The translations under genes and the position numbers were made by a program. From Sesamum alatum (Eukaryota > Streptophyta > Magnoliopsida > Lamiales > Pedaliaceae), in the NCBI GenBank assembly GCA_034509735.1, contig JACGWO010000003.1, forward strand, positions 41,710,873 through 41,774,872: DNA of 64,000 nucleotides, in the 5' to 3' direction. The notes under the pieces were generated by a model. That model worked only from the letters and a program-made list of their open reading frames with translations. It did no database searches and was not told the DNA's origin. Numbering within the stretch: the first letter of the stretch is position 1; the number at the start of each line of letters is the position of its first letter. This document shows, piece after piece, positions 35,501 through 47,855 of this stretch.

Positions 35501-35707
35501 TCATGGTGGAGATTAGGGTTTGATGAGGTGGTCTACCCATGGGGGAAGCCAAGGTATAGTTGCCCTGTGGTGTACCATAGGAAGAACATCATATTGTTGT
35601 TTCCTGAGATTGGTGGGGGCAGCAGCAATGGGGTGAATGTTTTGGTTGCATTGCCTTCAAAGGAGATGGAGAAATTCCAAGCCCTATTTCACAAGTACAT
35701 GGCATGA
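32524..35707 (+). CDS. BAHD acyltransferase, GLAUCE-like, copy B
   Basis: There are two exons, 32524-32970 and 34802-35707, encoding 450 aa. It is collinear with copy A apart from one extra Asp (FHDDKPL versus FDDKPL) and roughly 25 substitutions. The catalytic HVLFD is at 166-170 and YPWGKP starts near 394, both unchanged. Splice borders are intact, although the intron has grown from 527 to 1831 bp through two TIR insertions (33103-34074 and about 34155-34508). The frame is open throughout, so a functional protein is possible. Expression may differ because the proximal promoter was remodelled. Family role is as for copy A; the substrate is unknown. Confidence 0.92.
33103..34074. mobile_element. 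972-bp MULE-like TIR element in intron of copy B
   Basis: Inverted ends are GGGGAAAATTATTTTTTTAG and CTAAAAAAATAATTTTCCC. The target duplication is TATTTTTGA (33094-33102) / TATTTTTAA (34075-34083). The copy-A intron has the empty site CATATTTTTAAGTC. The centre (33551-33780) is strikingly GC-rich and starts with a hairpin pairing GCAGGGACGGC with GCCGTCCCTGC. Confidence 0.88.
34155..34508. mobile_element. second TIR MITE in intron of copy B
   Basis: The left arm (TTTTACGTCCTATAACTTAC) and right arm (AATTATGGGACGTAAAATAT) are inverted, with the centre also self-complementary (GTTAAAAACTTAACGGA near 34283; GCACGTGC repeats). It is absent from the copy-A intron. The target duplication is pyrimidine-rich and not exactly placed. 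Confidence 0.75.
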
Positions 35708-36415
35708 AAGTTAATCTCACTTTCTTGAGATCGGCAGCACTTACGCGTGTGATAGATGTATGTGTTATATAAATACAGTACTGCGATACTAATTGCGTAT
35801 GTATTTGTATGATGTGTGAATTGTGAAGCATAACGATCAATGTATGTTTTGATCTGTAAAATATAATATGTTTAGTTACGTGGATTCACTTATTAGTCGT
35901 GCGCCAACAAAATAGCAAATGTATGCAAGAAAAATTAAATATTACCGATACAACTACTATATATATGTGACAATTTTGTCAATAGAAGAAGAATACGTGT
36001 TACCATTTTTAAGTACAATAACACAATATAATATCTTTTAGACAAATGATATATTTCATTTGAAACTACATGCAACCTTGTTGTTTCACTAGAACTAAAC
36101 TTGGGAATCTTATAAGAGATATTTTTGGCTCATTCCATGTTTTGGCCCACGTATATAAGCCCAGGGGAATGTAATTTTTGTTTTTTCTTTTTCTAAATTT
36201 TTTGATGGAAAAGCGAATGAGCGTACCATTTTATTTAAACAATATATTAAATTATATAAAAAAATATTAAGTTATTCATACCCAATATCTGATTGAATCT
36301 GTCTCGTTCAAACTAGACTTATTAATAACCAAATCAAAATTATACATAATTTCAAAGCTAAGTAATTCAAACCAAATATTTGAACAATATGTTAGTTAAT
36401 TAACTCAATTTATTT
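35708..36415 (+). other. 3' flank of copy B
   Basis: Collinear with unit A 22472-23555 except for the MITE at 22718-23066 that unit A gained. No gene is recognised. Confidence 0.7.
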
Positions 36416-37526
36416 GGGATAAATGCAATTTTCCCCCTTGTATATGGCAAATTACATTCACCTCTCCTGAAGTTTAGCGAAATTATCGATACCACCCTGT
36501 TGTTTGCTAAAATCATGTAATCCTTCATCCGTAGGCGTGAAATATTAGTTTTACCTTATGATTTTTTAAATTTTTTTTAAAACTGGAAATAGTAAGAAAA
36601 AATCTGACTTTGGGTAACATTACAAAAAAATGCGGGAATTGAAACGGTAACAGGAATGATTTTTTTAATTTTTGGAACGGTAAATAGTTCACTGGATCCT
36701 TTTGGATTGCCATTAGGAACAGTTGAGGAACGGGAGGCAATCCGTGGCAATAAGAGGCGATCCTAATATTTAGGAACGGTAACGAAGCGACCGTTCCTAT
36801 TTGGGAACGGCTTTTTGGGATATTTTCTGTATACCGTTCCTAATTACCTTTGTACATATGAATTTATAATTTTTGCATTTGGAACACCTTATAAATTTTA
36901 GGAACGGCCGCATCGAAATTAAATCGCGCAATTTGGAAAGGTGGTTAGAACACATTTTGGAATTGTCACCATAAGTTGTATATACATATTAGCATGGTAT
37001 CTGGAATACAAGAAGGAATGGTCTGTTGTATAGATTAGGATCGGTAACTGGAATACATGTTGTCGTGTTCGTTAGGAACGGTTTTTGCACTCCAACTTTG
37101 GAATACCACTTTGGATCGGTTTTGGTAATTCCTTTAGAACGAAATCTTAATCACGAAAGCATTGATTTTGGAATACATGTAGGCACGGTAAGTCCCGTCT
37201 TTAGAAACGGTTGACTTCTATGTTTGGAATGGCGTTTTCATCGGTATTTGGAACGGTAACTTGTTTAAAACAGTCAAATATTGGAACGGTAGTTGGCGCT
37301 CAAAGGCCGTCTAAAGTACTGTTCCTAACTAATGAATTATTAATTTTTTTTATAGTAATAATTATTATCATTTAAATATAAATTAAATTATTAATAATAT
37401 TTTTTATTTTTATTTTATAATTAATATTTTAAATATGAAAAAATGCATAATTTAGAAATAAAAATTATATTAAATACGAATATTATCCGATTTAATTATA
37501 AAAAAAATATTAAAAAAATACATAAT

Positions 37527-39087
37527 CTACTCCTCGTCCCCATCGTCCTCGTCCATCTCGTCAATGTCTGGAAGGGTGGGGTCTCTAGGAGGCCGTGACG
37601 GGCCGGCGCCGGAGTGACTGGTCTGCATGGCCTTCATCATGCCCATCAGGTCCATCATCATCTCCTCGAGGCGGGCCATCCGACCCTCCATGTTTGATGA
37701 AGGTGCTGGCGGTGGCGGTGGCGGTGGCGGCGGCGGCGGCGGTGGTGATGGCGAGGTAACGGTCTGGCTGAGACCCAGGGCCTCAGAACCAAGACTGAAT
37801 ACTCGGCCCTTGTTCTTGCCCCCGACGCAAGCCAGCCACATCTCCTGCTCGGTCTGCGCCACTGAGCCCTCTGATTCGGCATGAGGATCCCCAGGATTGG
37901 TCGTGGCCTAAGACTGATGATCCTCCATCATCTTCTGGAACATCTCTTGCAAAAATAATTAGAATAAATTAGAAATTTTCAAACATTAAAAAAAAATTAG
38001 AATGTATTAAGTACAACTTACCGCCACCTCCGCTGCCCTCGGCCCACTCCAGCCGTCGTCGGTCTTCTTCTTGTAACATCTAGAGAATAACTCCATCTGC
38101 TTCACTGGCCGGCCGAACTGATCCTCCTGTAAAAGGAAATGGGAAACAGTTATTACCATTTTAATTTAATAATAATAAATACTTGAAATAACATTAAATA
38201 TCTTACCAACTTTCGCTTGTACATACCGACGGAGACAGATCCCCCGCGGTACACAGTAGCGGATACGGCTGGGTTGGCATTTCGGTTCGCCTTGTTCTTC
38301 TCGCACTCCTCCTTAAACTCCGGGGACTCCCAGTACAGTAGAAGCTGCCGCCAGACCTCGTTCGCCAGCCATAGAGGCTTCTGCAGGGACTGTCTGGCGA
38401 GGACGAACTTCTTCCTAAGGAACTTCCCCCCCCCCAAACGTGGAAGATCTTGAACATCGGCTCGTCGTCGGCGTCCCACCAGTACGTCATCTGTATTAAT
38501 ATAAATATATATATATATATATGTATATCAGAACTTAGATTGTTAAAATATTTAAAAAGAAAAATTAATTATCGTTACCTTCAAACTCTCAAACTAGAAA
38601 TGATGGTGCTCTGGCGGAACCTTGCGCAAACTACCCCAATGATGGGGATAATGTCCACGCACGACCACGTACATTCGCTTGTGGATCTTTCGATCACTCC
38701 TGAAATTATAAAATAATTAGTATGACATAAAAATAATAATTTAAATTACAAAAAAAATTAAAAAAATGTAAATATACCTCGCATCGGCGAGTGTGATATA
38801 TTGGTGCGGGGATGGTGGTGGGGTCGGTGGGGGTGGTGGTGGTGGGGCAGCCCATGGACGGGCCGGATCGACTGTCGGTGCGGTAGTGGATGGTCCGAGC
38901 TGCTGATCCGGCGCAGCGGTAGACGCACCGGGCTGCTGATCCGGCGCAGGTGGTGCGGGTGTCTGCTCTGCCGGTGGTGGTGGTGGTGGTCGAAACACTG
39001 CTTCCCTATCATGGGAAGCAACACCGCCGGTGAGCCGCGACCGCGGCCACGTCGACCTCCTCGAGGTGGGAAATCCCGACCAGACAT
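37527..39087 (-). pseudogene. En/Spm plant transposase-like (Ptta/TNPA-type), probably broken
   Basis: On the minus strand, pieces appear in order: a Gly/Arg-rich start MSGRDFPPRGGRRGRGRG; IHKRMYVVVRGHYPHHWG; MTYWWDADDEPMFKIFHVWG; KPLWLANEVWRQLLLYWESP followed by EFKEECEKNKANRNANP; EDQFGRPVKQMELFSRCYKK; then EMWLACVGGKNKGRVFSLGS, a polyproline tract and an acidic end. KNKANR and GGS-type motifs mark the plant En/Spm Transposase_24 family. A C-run at 38427-38436 shifts the frame inside the second large exon, and stop codons separate other pieces. The polyproline tract (37707-37743) is a GGC/GGT microsatellite on the plus strand. Confidence 0.75.
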
Positions 39088-40429
39088 GATCTACAATTTT
39101 TGTAAAACATATTAGTCGTACGAATTTGAAAAATACGACAGCAAACTAAATCCTAAAATTATATACTAAGTCCCAAAATTAATACTAAAAATTTTCCTAC
39201 AATATTGACTAAATCCTAAAATTATTTGAATGATAATTTTTCTAATTTTTTAAATTAATAATTGGATAATGAATCCCAAAATGTTTCCCTAAAATTGCAC
39301 TAAATACTTCTATTTTTCTATATATTTATACTAAATACAATAATTTTACCGTAAAATTGCACTAAATACCAATATTTGCTCGAATTACCCAAATTTTCTT
39401 AAATTTCAGAAAATTAACAAATTTCATATATTTTGAGTAATTTTTTTTAAAGATTACAGAAAATTCTTAACATATTTTTGAAATTTATAAAAAAAAAATA
39501 CATAAATATATAGGAGAATCACAAAAAACAATTTAAATTACAGAAAAAATTAAAATTACAGAAATTTTTTCTGAAATTACAGAAAATTTTAAGAAATTTT
39601 CTGAATTTTCATATTTTCCGAAATTTACAGAAAAAATCAGAAATTTTTTTAAATTTACAGAAATTTTGAAAATTTTCAGATTTTTAAAACAGAATTTTTT
39701 TTGAAAATTTTAATTATATTAGAAAATAATTTTAAAAATAACAGAAAATATTTTTAAAATTAATAAAAAAAATTTAATAAACATAGAATTTTACATAACA
39801 TTATTTTCTGAATTTTCTAATAATATATTAAATTTGTAATTATTGGAAATATCCTATATTATTCTAATTATTGACATCAAAAATATTATTCTAATTATTG
39901 ACAGAAATTATAGAAAATGCACATAAATATACAGAAAATTTACATGAATTACAGAAAATTCACACAAATAACAGAAAATAATCAAAAAATATCCCTAAAA
40001 ATTATAGAAAAATTACAGAGTTTTACAGAAAATACCCAACAATTACATAAATTTACATAACATGCCGAAAATACATATGAATTTACATAAATTACAGAAA
40101 ATTACATAAATTACAGAAAATCCCAGAAAATTACATAAATTACAGAAAATCCCAGATAATTACAGAATTACAGAAAATCCCCTAACATTCCATGCATATC
40201 AAAAATACCTGAATTTACAGAAAATACCAGAAAATTACACATCAAAAATACCACAATTTACAGAAAAATCCCCTAACATTACAAGCATTTTCAAAAATTT
40301 ACAAAACAGAAAAAAAATTAAAAAGCAGGGTTTTTTGGAAACCCTACTTGGCTGTGGCGACAGTGGCGATGGCGACGGGGGGTGGCGACGGTGGAGACGG
40401 TGGTGGCTGTGGCGACGGTGGCGATGGGG

Positions 40430-41880
40430 GCGGGTATAGAGAGAGAGAGAGAGAGATTTAGAGAGAAGAAGAGGGAGAGTATAAATGAGGAACAAAATCA
40501 GTGAAGTGTTGTATTTATAATAGAATTTTGGAACGGTCATGTTTTGACCTTACTGTTCCTACTGTCGTTCCCAAATGTATGAAACGACGTCGTATTCTCT
40601 GTAAAACGATGTCGTTTTGATACCTTGTACTGATGTTGACCTAAATAGGAACGGTCACTTAGTAGTGAGACCATTCCGAATACCGTTCCCAAATACGACC
40701 GTTCCTAAATTACAACGACCGTTCCCATATCAATTCCAAATACTTAGTACTTGGAATTGTACTAATAGGAACGGTCGATTAATAGAAAATATGTACCTAA
40801 CTCCGTTTCTAAAGAAAGAAATGATGTCGTTTTGGGACACGAACATTTCTACCGTTCCTAATTGAATGCTCACCCGTTCCTATATGTATTTCAATATTGT
40901 TTTTTATCTTATTACATAATAACTATAAATTAAGAAAAATACGTTCCGGACACTCCTATGATTGAATAAAGGTACACAATTGGATATTTACAAAAATTTC
41001 AAATTACATAATAAATTCTGCAATATACACACGTTCAGAATATGAAGTATATTTGTATATTTAGTTTTGTTAGTATTTCACAGATGTAACTAGGATCCTA
41101 TGTTGTTGTACTGCACGGCATAATCAGACCGTCAAAATTCTAATCAAACTGTTAGATATGATGTACCATACAAAATAATACATTATACGTAGTTTTGCGG
41201 AACTTTGGTGTGCGGTTCTCGAGATATCGTATCAGGTCAGTATTCATCGTAAGAAAAATAGATGCATCCTTAAATCCGGGTTGCTGACTGAAAATCAGAC
41301 CGTTGGACATCAATTCATGTCCATAATCTTGTATGTGTTAAAAAATGGTGTCGATCCGGCTGATCAATGTTGAGATATCGGACCAATTGATTGAAATTGT
41401 AATACTAGGAACGGTCACCTAATAGACAAGGTGTTCCCAATACCGTTCCTAATGGAAAGAACAATGTCGTTTTAATACACGCACGTATTTACCGTTCCTA
41501 TTGACATTTGGAACGGTCGTATTTAAACTAACCGCTCCAATAGTTGATTTTCCCACCAATTTTTCATTGAGCGCCAAAATGAAATATTGGACTTCAGTTT
41601 GGAACGGTCGTAGGTTTTCACGGACCGTTCCTAATTCAACTTTCCCTCATTTTTTTTAATTAGCCGCCATATTTGAAAAATTGTACCTTAAATAGGAATG
41701 GTCCTGATAAATTGAGACCGTTCCTAATTCAAATTTTCATCATTTTTTTAATTAGCCGCCATATTTAAAAAATTATACCTTAAATAGGAACGGTCCTGAT
41801 AAATTTGGACCGTTCCTAATTCAAATTTCCCTTATTTTTTTTGTTTGGCACCTATTCAAATAGTTGTACATGTATTAGGA
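40430..41880. repeat. CACTA 2 subterminal repeat region, inner part
   Basis: Repeated GGAACGGTC / GACCGTTCC blocks and a 75-bp unit (CCGTTCCTAATTCAAATTT with TTAGCCGCCATATTTAAAAA) occur two to three times between 41600 and 41830. The 41040-41400 part resembles 29640-29990 of CACTA 1 (TCAGACCGTCAAAATTC-type), indicating shared ancestry. Confidence 0.65.
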
Positions 41881-42014
41881 ACGGTTGTTAGAATAAAATA
41901 TCCGATCATATTTTTAAAATTTATTCTGATTTCTTAGAATAATCAAAATACATCTATCGAATACAATTTTTACAATAAGTTTAATAAAAAAATTACAGAA
42001 TTTTTTTTGAAAAT

Positions 42015-43238
42015 TCAATAACTCTCATCATCGGACTCAGCCTCGTCAAAGTTATCTTCATCTTCATCTTCGGATTCACTGTCTGGCGAGCGATGCAAAC
42101 CCATCCGTGCACAACATGAGTAAGTTTTATCATACTGGTTGTGCGGTGCAAACCCATCCGTGCACAACCCAAGTCTAACATTACGAGGCGCAGCAGCAAA
42201 ATCAGGATACGTTCGATCAAAATGCTTTCAAGCCTCTGCATCGGATGGATGACACATAGATCCTTCCTCCGTCTGATAGCTCGCATGCCAAGTCATATGC
42301 TCTGTTGTGGCCTCCGACGCATACAACCTCTGTAGTCGAGGGGTAATCGGTAGATACCTAAGAATGACATATGGAGACTTCTTGCGTTTAGGATTTCTGT
42401 CCGTGGTGGGCTTGTACCTAGCGTCTGCACAGAACTTGCAATATTCCAAATCAATATCGTCCTTCCAGTACAACATGCAATCGTTTTTGCAAGCATCAAT
42501 CTTTTGAACTGGTAAACCCAATTCTCTTATCACTTTCTTCGTATTGTAATAATCGGCGGGGAATGTGTGAGCGCGGGGTATTATAATATCAGCCCACTGG
42601 CATAACCGATCATATGTATGCTCGAAAAAATCCCTTCGGCCTTGATATTCACCAAAGAGGCAATTGACGCCAACTGAGAGGTGGTGCAGCCGTTCCACAA
42701 CGGTTGGTCCGCAGCATGAACTACATAAAAAAAAACGGTCTGACAAGCCAGACACATAATCATAGGGCCCCGAATCGTAATATGAACTAGGACCCACATC
42801 AGATGGACAATACCGAGTACCATCATCAGTCGGTCCCTCCTGGTTGTACGAAGACCAGAAAGACGGCCCGGCGGCATCGAATATCATCCTCTGCGCCCAA
42901 TCCATCTGAGCCGCATCACCCCAATGCGAACTACCCTCCTCCTAAACGGGTGGCGTTTGCTGCTGCTGCACAGGGGGCGGTGTCAATGCTTCAAAGTATT
43001 CCTGCACCCTCTCCTCACCATGCAAAGTCCAATCATAATACTCTGGCATAAACCCTTTCATACACAAATCAAAATTTACCTCGTCTGGTATTTTGAATCG
43101 TTCATTTTTGCACTTCCGGCAGGGACACTTAATCTTGTCCCCGTCCATATATGCACGCTAAGACTGGGCCCATTCTAAAAATGTTGTAACACCGTCTTCA
43201 AACTCCGGCATCACACCTAGGACGTCTCGATCATACAT
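42015..43238 (-). pseudogene. CACTA TNP2-type transposase, internally deleted
   Basis: The N-terminal transposase-associated domain reads MYDRDVLGVMPEFEDGVTTF, a TAG stop, then MDGDKIKCPCRKCKNERF. After a further TAG comes the start of the Transposase_21 domain: KKVIRELGLPVQKIDACKND with CMLYWKDDIDLEYCKFC, YVILRYLPITPRLQRLYASE and RNVRLGLCTDGFAPHN. A TGA replaces the Trp codon after DAEA. The protein then jumps, at a repeated TGTGCACGGATGGGTTTGCA, straight to an acidic tail. Most of the catalytic domain is therefore missing. All pieces share one frame. It cannot encode active transposase. Confidence 0.88.
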
Positions 43239-44822
43239 CCATTTCCTCAATTATCTTAACATGATTGGTCATACGTATAATTCACAACAGTACGCAATTA
43301 AATGACGAGAGTATATTATATATATATATATATATATATACAAAAATAACATAATTTTGCATACTTACCAGAGCAAAACACCTATCAATATCAATGCAAA
43401 ATTCACGCTCGGTAATTGATATGTTCGATTTTTTGTATAAAGAATCAAGGGAGGAGTTACAATAAAATGAGTTGGAGAGTAATTATAAGAACAATGACAA
43501 AGAAAACGGACATATATATAGAAAATATTGGAACGGGCATTGGAATATTATTTGGAACACAAAACTATCCGTTTAAATATAGCCGTTGTGACAGGAACGG
43601 TAATATTATCGTTGTAATATAGCCGTTAGGGCATATTAGGAACAGTATGAGGCACACGCAACACGACCGTTCCTAATTGGAGTACAATTGGGAACGGTAA
43701 TTGTAACAATATTGCACTTACTATATACCCACAATTTGGAATGGTAATTGCATTACATTTTTTCCCATAGCGTAAAAGGATCTTATGTAGGACTACATGC
43801 TGAAACGGTAATCCCACCGGTCCAAATAGACATGACCATAGGACCCCATATAGGATCGGTAGGTGTTCCCGGTCGACTAACCGTTCCAAATGTCACATAT
43901 GTGTTCCAAATTGAAGTCCAAAATATATCATGTCCCTTTTAGGAACGGTTATAGGTATACAAATTGGCTTACATATGTTGGCCCTCGAATAGGAACGGCC
44001 GTGTCGTTCCTATTAATTTGTATTACAATTACCTCGACAATGACCTCATCAACGGTTTTCCATTCCCCAATAGTTCCTTAACTTCCTTTTATCGTTCCTA
44101 GTTGGAACGGTAGTTGGAACGATCGTATATATCCGTTCCTATTCCCACATTTTTTTGTAGTATTTAGTCTATTTTGCCCCTCAGTTTCCCCGCCTTTTCA
44201 TCATTCCATTGTTTTCTTTTCTTCTTCACAAACAAACCCTACTCTCTCCATCACCAAGAAAACTCCATTCTCTCTACCATTCTCAGCTTCACTCTCAATC
44301 TTCACGACACCAAGGCGCAAGTAGTTCTCTTCGTTGAATGGAGCAAAGAGTTTTGTTGGCCTCTTCGACGTTTGGAGCAAAGAAACATGGTATGCATGCT
44401 TTCTAACTAACCAAACTTTTTTTCTTTTTTTCTGTATTTTTGGTTCAATGCATTTTTTTTACTTTTTATCGAAGCAACATTTGATTTTAGGGTTTCTGTT
44501 AGATTATTTTTTCTTTCCTTTTGGGTTTAGTATGTATGTTTCATTTGTATGTATTTTATGATGTTGTTTACTTTATTTATGTTGATTGCTGCTTATCTAT
44601 TTTTTTTTCATAAATTCCTAATTTTTCTAAAAGAATTCTAGGTCAGATTTCGGGGGTTTTATGAAATTCATGTTTGAATATGGTATTTGCATGTACAAAT
44701 CGTATATTGATGCTAAGTTTTACTATTATTAGAATTTTTGCTTCAATTTTTTTTTCTTTTCGTTTGGTTTTGAATCAGAGCTCTTAAACAGAATTTGCTT
44801 TATGTTTGTTGTTGGAACAGGT

Positions 44823-46720
44823 ATGGGTGACAAGGTATACACCATTGTCATATATTATCTGGGTAAAGGCAAAAAGCTTTGCAACATAGATCCAGATAAG
44901 TACAGTTACTTTGATTTTATGGATGATATTAGGGAGTTACATGGTATTTCTAGTAACAATATGAAAATTAGTTGTGGTGTTGAAGATTTTGATGAACATA
45001 TGGCTATAGAAACTGATAAAGATGTTCTATGCATGTTTGAGAAAAATAAAAGTAGGAGTAAATTTGAGATATTTGTGGAAAGTTCTGCAGGAGATAAGGG
45101 TAAGGGCATTTAGGATAGTAGTGATGAAATGAGTGGGGAAGAGGGGGAAGATGGAGAGGGCAGTCATGATGAGGGGGAGGGTTTAGATGAAGATGGTGAG
45201 GGTGAAGAGAGAGAGAGCAATCATGAAGAGGGAGAGGGCAGTCATGAACAGGGGGAAAAAATGAAAGTGATGATGGGTTGTCTTTCTATAAATCTGATGA
45301 TCATTGTGAGAGTGAAAACAAGAGCGATTCTGAGTTTGAGGATGATGTAATGCATGGTGCATTATCTAGAGATGCAAGTATGTTCCCTGATGAAGTATGG
45401 GAAAAGGTTAAGTTAGAGAAAGCAGCCAGATCATATAATGTTGCAGGCTTCATTTTTGCCATGTACAAGATCAAGGATTTGAAGCCTGCATCCTATGATT
45501 GGCTGCTTAAAATTCTTGCTGAAATGTGGTCTAAACATGCCTTTGATCATAGGGTAAAAAATGATCACGTTACAAACAATATATCATAATCATTCAATCA
45601 TTGGGTAGGGGAACTTAGAAGTAAAAATGTGTTGGCTTTGGTTGATGGGTTACGAGCAAAATTGATGAATAGACTGCAAAAAAGAAAACAGAAGGGTAGC
45701 AAATGGACATGCTTGATTGTCCTTAATGTTGTGAAGATACTTAACACTGTCAAAGAAGAGTCCAAGAAATGTCAACTCTCATTGGTTGGGGATTTTGATT
45801 TTGAAGTGCAAGATCAAAACCGTAATTACATTGTGAACTTGAGGGGTAAAACATGTAATTGTATGGTTTGGGATATTTCTGGGATTCCTTGTAAGCATGC
45901 TGCCTTGGGGATAGCTCACAGGAGAGAGGATGTACAGAGTTACACAGACCATAGGTTTTCCACTGCAAAATACATGAAAGCCTACAAACATTCAATACAT
46001 CCAATACCCGATCCTTCATTGTGGCCTCAAGATATGGAAACTACTCCAAGTAGTTTATGCCTCCTCTTATTAGAAAATTGCTAGGGAGGCCTAAGAAATC
46101 TAGAAGAAAAGAACCTGGTGAGGCTCCTAGGAGAGCAGGGGTGGTCAGATGTAAAGTCTGCAATCAACAAGGACACAATAGAAGAACATGTCCTGTGAGT
46201 CAGGTATGTGATCACTTTCTTTATATATGTTGTCTAATGTATTTTGAGCTGAATGTAACATTAACTTTTTTCATGTTTTCCAATTGGTAGAACAAAGGCA
46301 AAAATTCAGAGATGGATGTTCCTCATAACACAATTAGCCAGGAACATGAAGAAAAGAAAATGAGATATTGATAGTAGGAAAAGAAGCACCAGCCAACAGG
46401 AAGTTCAAGCACTCAAAAGCAAGAAAACAGAAGCTACTGCACCTCCTGTAACAATTTCAAACAGCCAATTAATTGGATCTTCATCCCAACAAACTGCAAG
46501 ACCACTAATTTCTTCAAGTCAGCCACTAACTAGAACAGAACAAGGTCCAAATATGCAAGTTGCAGGATCATCATCACAGCCACATTCATATATTGGCCCA
46601 TCATATCTACCCCCAAGCTTTTGGAGAGGGATAGGAGTCTCCCCACTTAGAGATACAAGGAGCAAAAAAATCAAAGTTGCAGAAGAAGCCAACCCCCATG
46701 CAGACAACAAACAACAATGA
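44823..46720 (+). pseudogene. MuDR-type MULE transposase, catalytic domain deleted
   Basis: The N-terminal PB1-like part (MGDKVYTIVIYYLGKGKKLC) ends in a TAG at 45111. It is followed by an acidic repeat (EGEGSHDEGEG) and, after a frame change in an A-run near 45258, DVMHGALSRDASMFPDEVWE. Next is the C-terminal part PASYDWLLKILAEMWSKHAF, a TAA in NNIS*SFNHW, a SWIM zinc finger (CNCMVWDISGIPCKHA) and, after another frame change, a CCHC knuckle (CKVCNQQGHNRRTC). The DDE catalytic core normally between the DNA-binding and SWIM regions is absent. An intron (46205-46290) survives. It belongs to the MULE at 36416-47349. Confidence 0.85.
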
Positions 46721-47366
46721 ATGGAACTGTTTTTCTAGTGTTTTGACAGTATTTTGAAAAACTGATGGTGATGGTTCTGAAATTATTGTTTTGAAACTGC
46801 AAGATTGACAATGTGTAATCACCAATTGTGTTTTTGGATTGAAACTGCAACATTGACAATTTGATGTTCTTTTGGTTACTTTGAAACAATTGTTGGATGG
46901 AATGAAATGCTCAGTACTCTATTATTTTATCTCTTTTTTGTTATGTTGTTTTTTGTTTTGTTACTTTACTATTCTCAACGGGATTGTTACTTTACTTCCT
47001 GCAATCATACATTTTTGATTACTATAAAAAATATTACAAATTCATCCTTAAGTTTATATGAACACAACAATTAGACATCTTCTAACAATGTTAATAGTTA
47101 CATTAAGGTCCAAAGGGCATATTAGTCCATAAAAATATGGTATAAAAATCTAAAAATATATATATATAATTATTATTCATAATTCACAAGGGCATTTTTG
47201 TCGTTCACAATCAAAACTGGATGGAACCGTAGTGAAATGTGCTTATTGTTAGACAATAGCAAACTACAGGGGGTAATTGTAATTTCTGAAACAACAGGGT
47301 GGTATCGATAATTTAGCTAAACCTCAGGGGAGGTGGATGTAATTTACCCTATTATATATTTTGGAA

Positions 47367-47855
47367 GGGGAAATAGCATTTTTGATCCCGTAAGTTAGGT
47401 CCTTTTTACTTTTGGTCCCATTCATTACAGGATTGACACTTTTGGTCCCGTAACTTACAAAAATTCACATATTTTGTCCGCATCCACTTTTTCGTTGGAT
47501 TTTTAAGTATTTTTTGCTTGAGGGTAAATTCAATTTTTATTAGAGAAGAGATAAATCCCCTTTCCTTTCCCTAATTTCCTTCAAAATTGGTGTTTTCCCC
47601 CTAAAATAGTTATATTTCCCCTCCCCACCAAAATATTGTCAAGTTGAAAAATGCACCAGTTTTTCCTCCAATCAAAACTACTTAATGACCACGTACTAGG
47701 CATGTGGCCAATGTAGTTAAAAAACGAACAAAAAAGTAGATAAAGACCAAAGGTGCGAATTTGTATAAGTTATGAACCAAAAATGTCAATCCCGTAACGA
47801 ATGGAACCAAAAGTGAGACACACCTAACTTATGGGACCAAAAATATTATTTTCCC
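47367..47855. mobile_element. 489-bp MULE-like MITE with perfect 10-bp TSD
   Basis: Ends are GGGGAAATAGCATTTTTGAT and CCAAAAATATTATTTTCCC. The flanks TATTTTGGAA at 47357-47366 and 47856-47865 are identical. Unit A has a single uninterrupted TATTTTGGAA at the homologous place. The interior is non-coding. Confidence 0.92.

Larger units (their letters stand above)
36618..44162 (-). mobile_element. 7.5-kb CACTA (En/Spm) element 2
   Basis: It starts CATTACAAAAAAATG and ends CATTTTTTTGTAGTA. Subterminal regions (36640-37330 and 40540-41900, 43540-44140) contain dozens of GGAACGGT/ACCGTTCC motifs. It carries two minus-strand genes: an En/Spm accessory gene (37527-39087) and a TNP2 transposase remnant (42015-43238). 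The 3-bp target duplication is not clean (TAA / TTT), so the insertion is probably old. It belongs to the same superfamily as CACTA 1 but has a different subterminal motif. Confidence 0.85.
36416..47349 (+). mobile_element. MULE with decayed transposase, carrying nested CACTA 2
   Basis: The left end starts GGGATAAATGCAATTTTCCC and continues TAGCGAAATTATCGATACCA. The right end reads in reverse GGGTAAATTACATCCACCTC, then TAGCTAAATTATCGATACCA. TIR similarity covers about 100 bp. No target duplication is seen; instead about 60 bp present in unit A (23560-23620) are missing at the insertion point. Without CACTA 2 (36618-44162) the MULE is about 3.4 kb and holds the transposase remnant at 44823-46720. 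Confidence 0.8.

Noticed and set aside
38801..39115. Gly/Trp/Arg-rich plus-strand frame
   Set aside because: It is the antisense of the proline-rich part of the CACTA accessory gene.
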